From: Bacteroidota bacterium
Lineage (GTDB): Bacteria > Bacteroidota > Bacteroidia > UBA7662
NCBI GenBank assembly: GCA_016868485.1
Contig: VGGT01000134.1
Coordinates: 1 to 5,803, forward strand
Direction of reading: 5' to 3'
DNA: 5,803 bases
Shown here: positions 5,342 to 5,803 of the stretch, one piece after another
Position numbering within the stretch: position 1 is the first letter of the stretch
How the letters are laid out: each line of letters opens with the position of its first letter
Notes under the pieces: model-generated
Database searches by the model: none
Seen by the model: only the letters and a program-made list of their open reading frames with translations
What the model was told of the DNA's origin: nothing
Program-made: the position numbers and the translations under genes

Positions 5342-5803
5342 TTAGACAGGAATTGATGAAAGGTATCGCTGCGCAATCCCAGACGAAGCGTCTCGAGTGG
5401 AATCACATCGTTCGAAGCGATGTTGCCCAAATTCACATCACAGCCAATCAATTTGATGAACCAGGTCTGCTGCGTCTTGTGGGGGGCCTCCCAAAGGATT
5501 TTTTCCGCAGGAATTTGGGTGAGGATTTCGTCCACCAAACCAGAACGAACCTCACAGGTAGAACGGAAAATACCGACATTCCCCGCCTCGCGGGCTTCGG
5601 CGATAACCCGCTCCGATCCCGCTTCCAACTCGGCCTGCATCATAGCAATCCACTTGTAGGGGGCAATGATTTTCTCGGCGTCCTTGGATCCGACCTCCGA
5701 CAAAACCCGGAAATCCTGCGCGAAAGAGCGGATGTGGGCGCATTTGTCCTCGTGGGCCATCTCAAGAGAACCATCCGAGATCTCTACATACTCCATGTTG
5801 AAG
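5338..5803 (-). CDS. comA: Phosphosulfolactate synthase (ComA family), C-terminal part (5' end outside window)
   Basis: The frame runs in from the right edge: residues F-N precede the Met at 5796, so that Met is internal. About 154 residues of an expected 250-260 are visible. ComA enzymes are TIM barrels that add sulfite to phosphoenolpyruvate to form (2R)-phospho-3-sulfolactate. Counting from the Met at 5796, visible motifs are VEISDGSLEM (4-13), SEVGSKD (33-39), AGSERVIAEARE (59-70), ILWEAPHKTQQTWFI (100-114) and DVNLGNI (120-126), all in family order. In methanogens this is the first step of coenzyme M synthesis. In Bacteroidota coenzyme M is not expected, so sulfolactate, or cysteate for sulfonolipids, is a more likely end product; that is inference. 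It leads the visible operon, overlapping the DUF368 gene by four bases. Confidence 0.9.
   Translation of the reverse strand, partial: FNMEYVEISDGSLEMAHEDKCAHIRSFAQDFRVLSEVGSKDAEKIIAPYKWIAMMQAELEAGSERVIAEAREAGNVGIFRSTCEVRSGLVDEILTQIPAEKILWEAPHKTQQTWFIKLIGCDVNLGNIASNDVIPLETLRLGLRSDTFHQFLSK

Overview
This 5.8 kb window looks like part of a Bacteroidota chromosome, most likely from a flavobacterium-like lineage. Three things suggest this: a phosphosulfolactate synthase - DUF368 - shikimate dehydrogenase gene run of the kind I recall from that phylum, the near absence of Shine-Dalgarno sequences before starts, and the style of the surface-sugar genes. The phylum call is moderately supported by recognition; genus and species cannot be read from the sequence. 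Most of the window is fairly GC-rich: hand counts of single 60-base lines give 36/60, 37/60 and 33/60.

Left half, + strand (3-2903). This is the downstream end of a surface-polysaccharide or O-antigen type gene cluster. It holds the tail of an FkbM-type methyltransferase, a class I SAM methyltransferase with a hydrophobic C-terminal part, a GT-B family 4 glycosyltransferase and a GT-A family 2 glycosyltransferase. The first three genes overlap one another and the fourth starts 14 bases after the third, so they are almost certainly one transcript. A plausible joint role is assembly and O-methylation of an oligosaccharide on a lipid carrier at the cytoplasmic face of the membrane; donor and acceptor sugars cannot be read.

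Middle (2904-3488). Here the two opposing operons converge and a degenerate HicB-HicA toxin-antitoxin pair lies on the minus strand. HicB and the spacer upstream of it are AT-rich (115 G/C in 300 bases by hand count), which suggests acquired DNA. The hicA frame is broken by what looks like a 2-base TG duplication, and the missing 16-codon tail is still readable in another frame. hicB has no in-frame ATG. One base fewer in a seven-base homopolymer near its 5' end would join it to an ATG.

Right half, minus strand (3489-5803). A compact operon reads leftward: phosphosulfolactate synthase (comA-like, N-terminus outside the window), a DUF368 polytopic membrane protein (family now linked to undecaprenyl-phosphate translocation), and shikimate dehydrogenase (aroE). 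The stop/start overlaps are 4 bases (ATGA) and 1 base (TAATG). The DUF368 protein may recycle the same lipid carrier that the + strand sugar operon would use; that link is inference. No RNA genes, CRISPR arrays, insertion sequences or convincing intrinsic terminators were seen.
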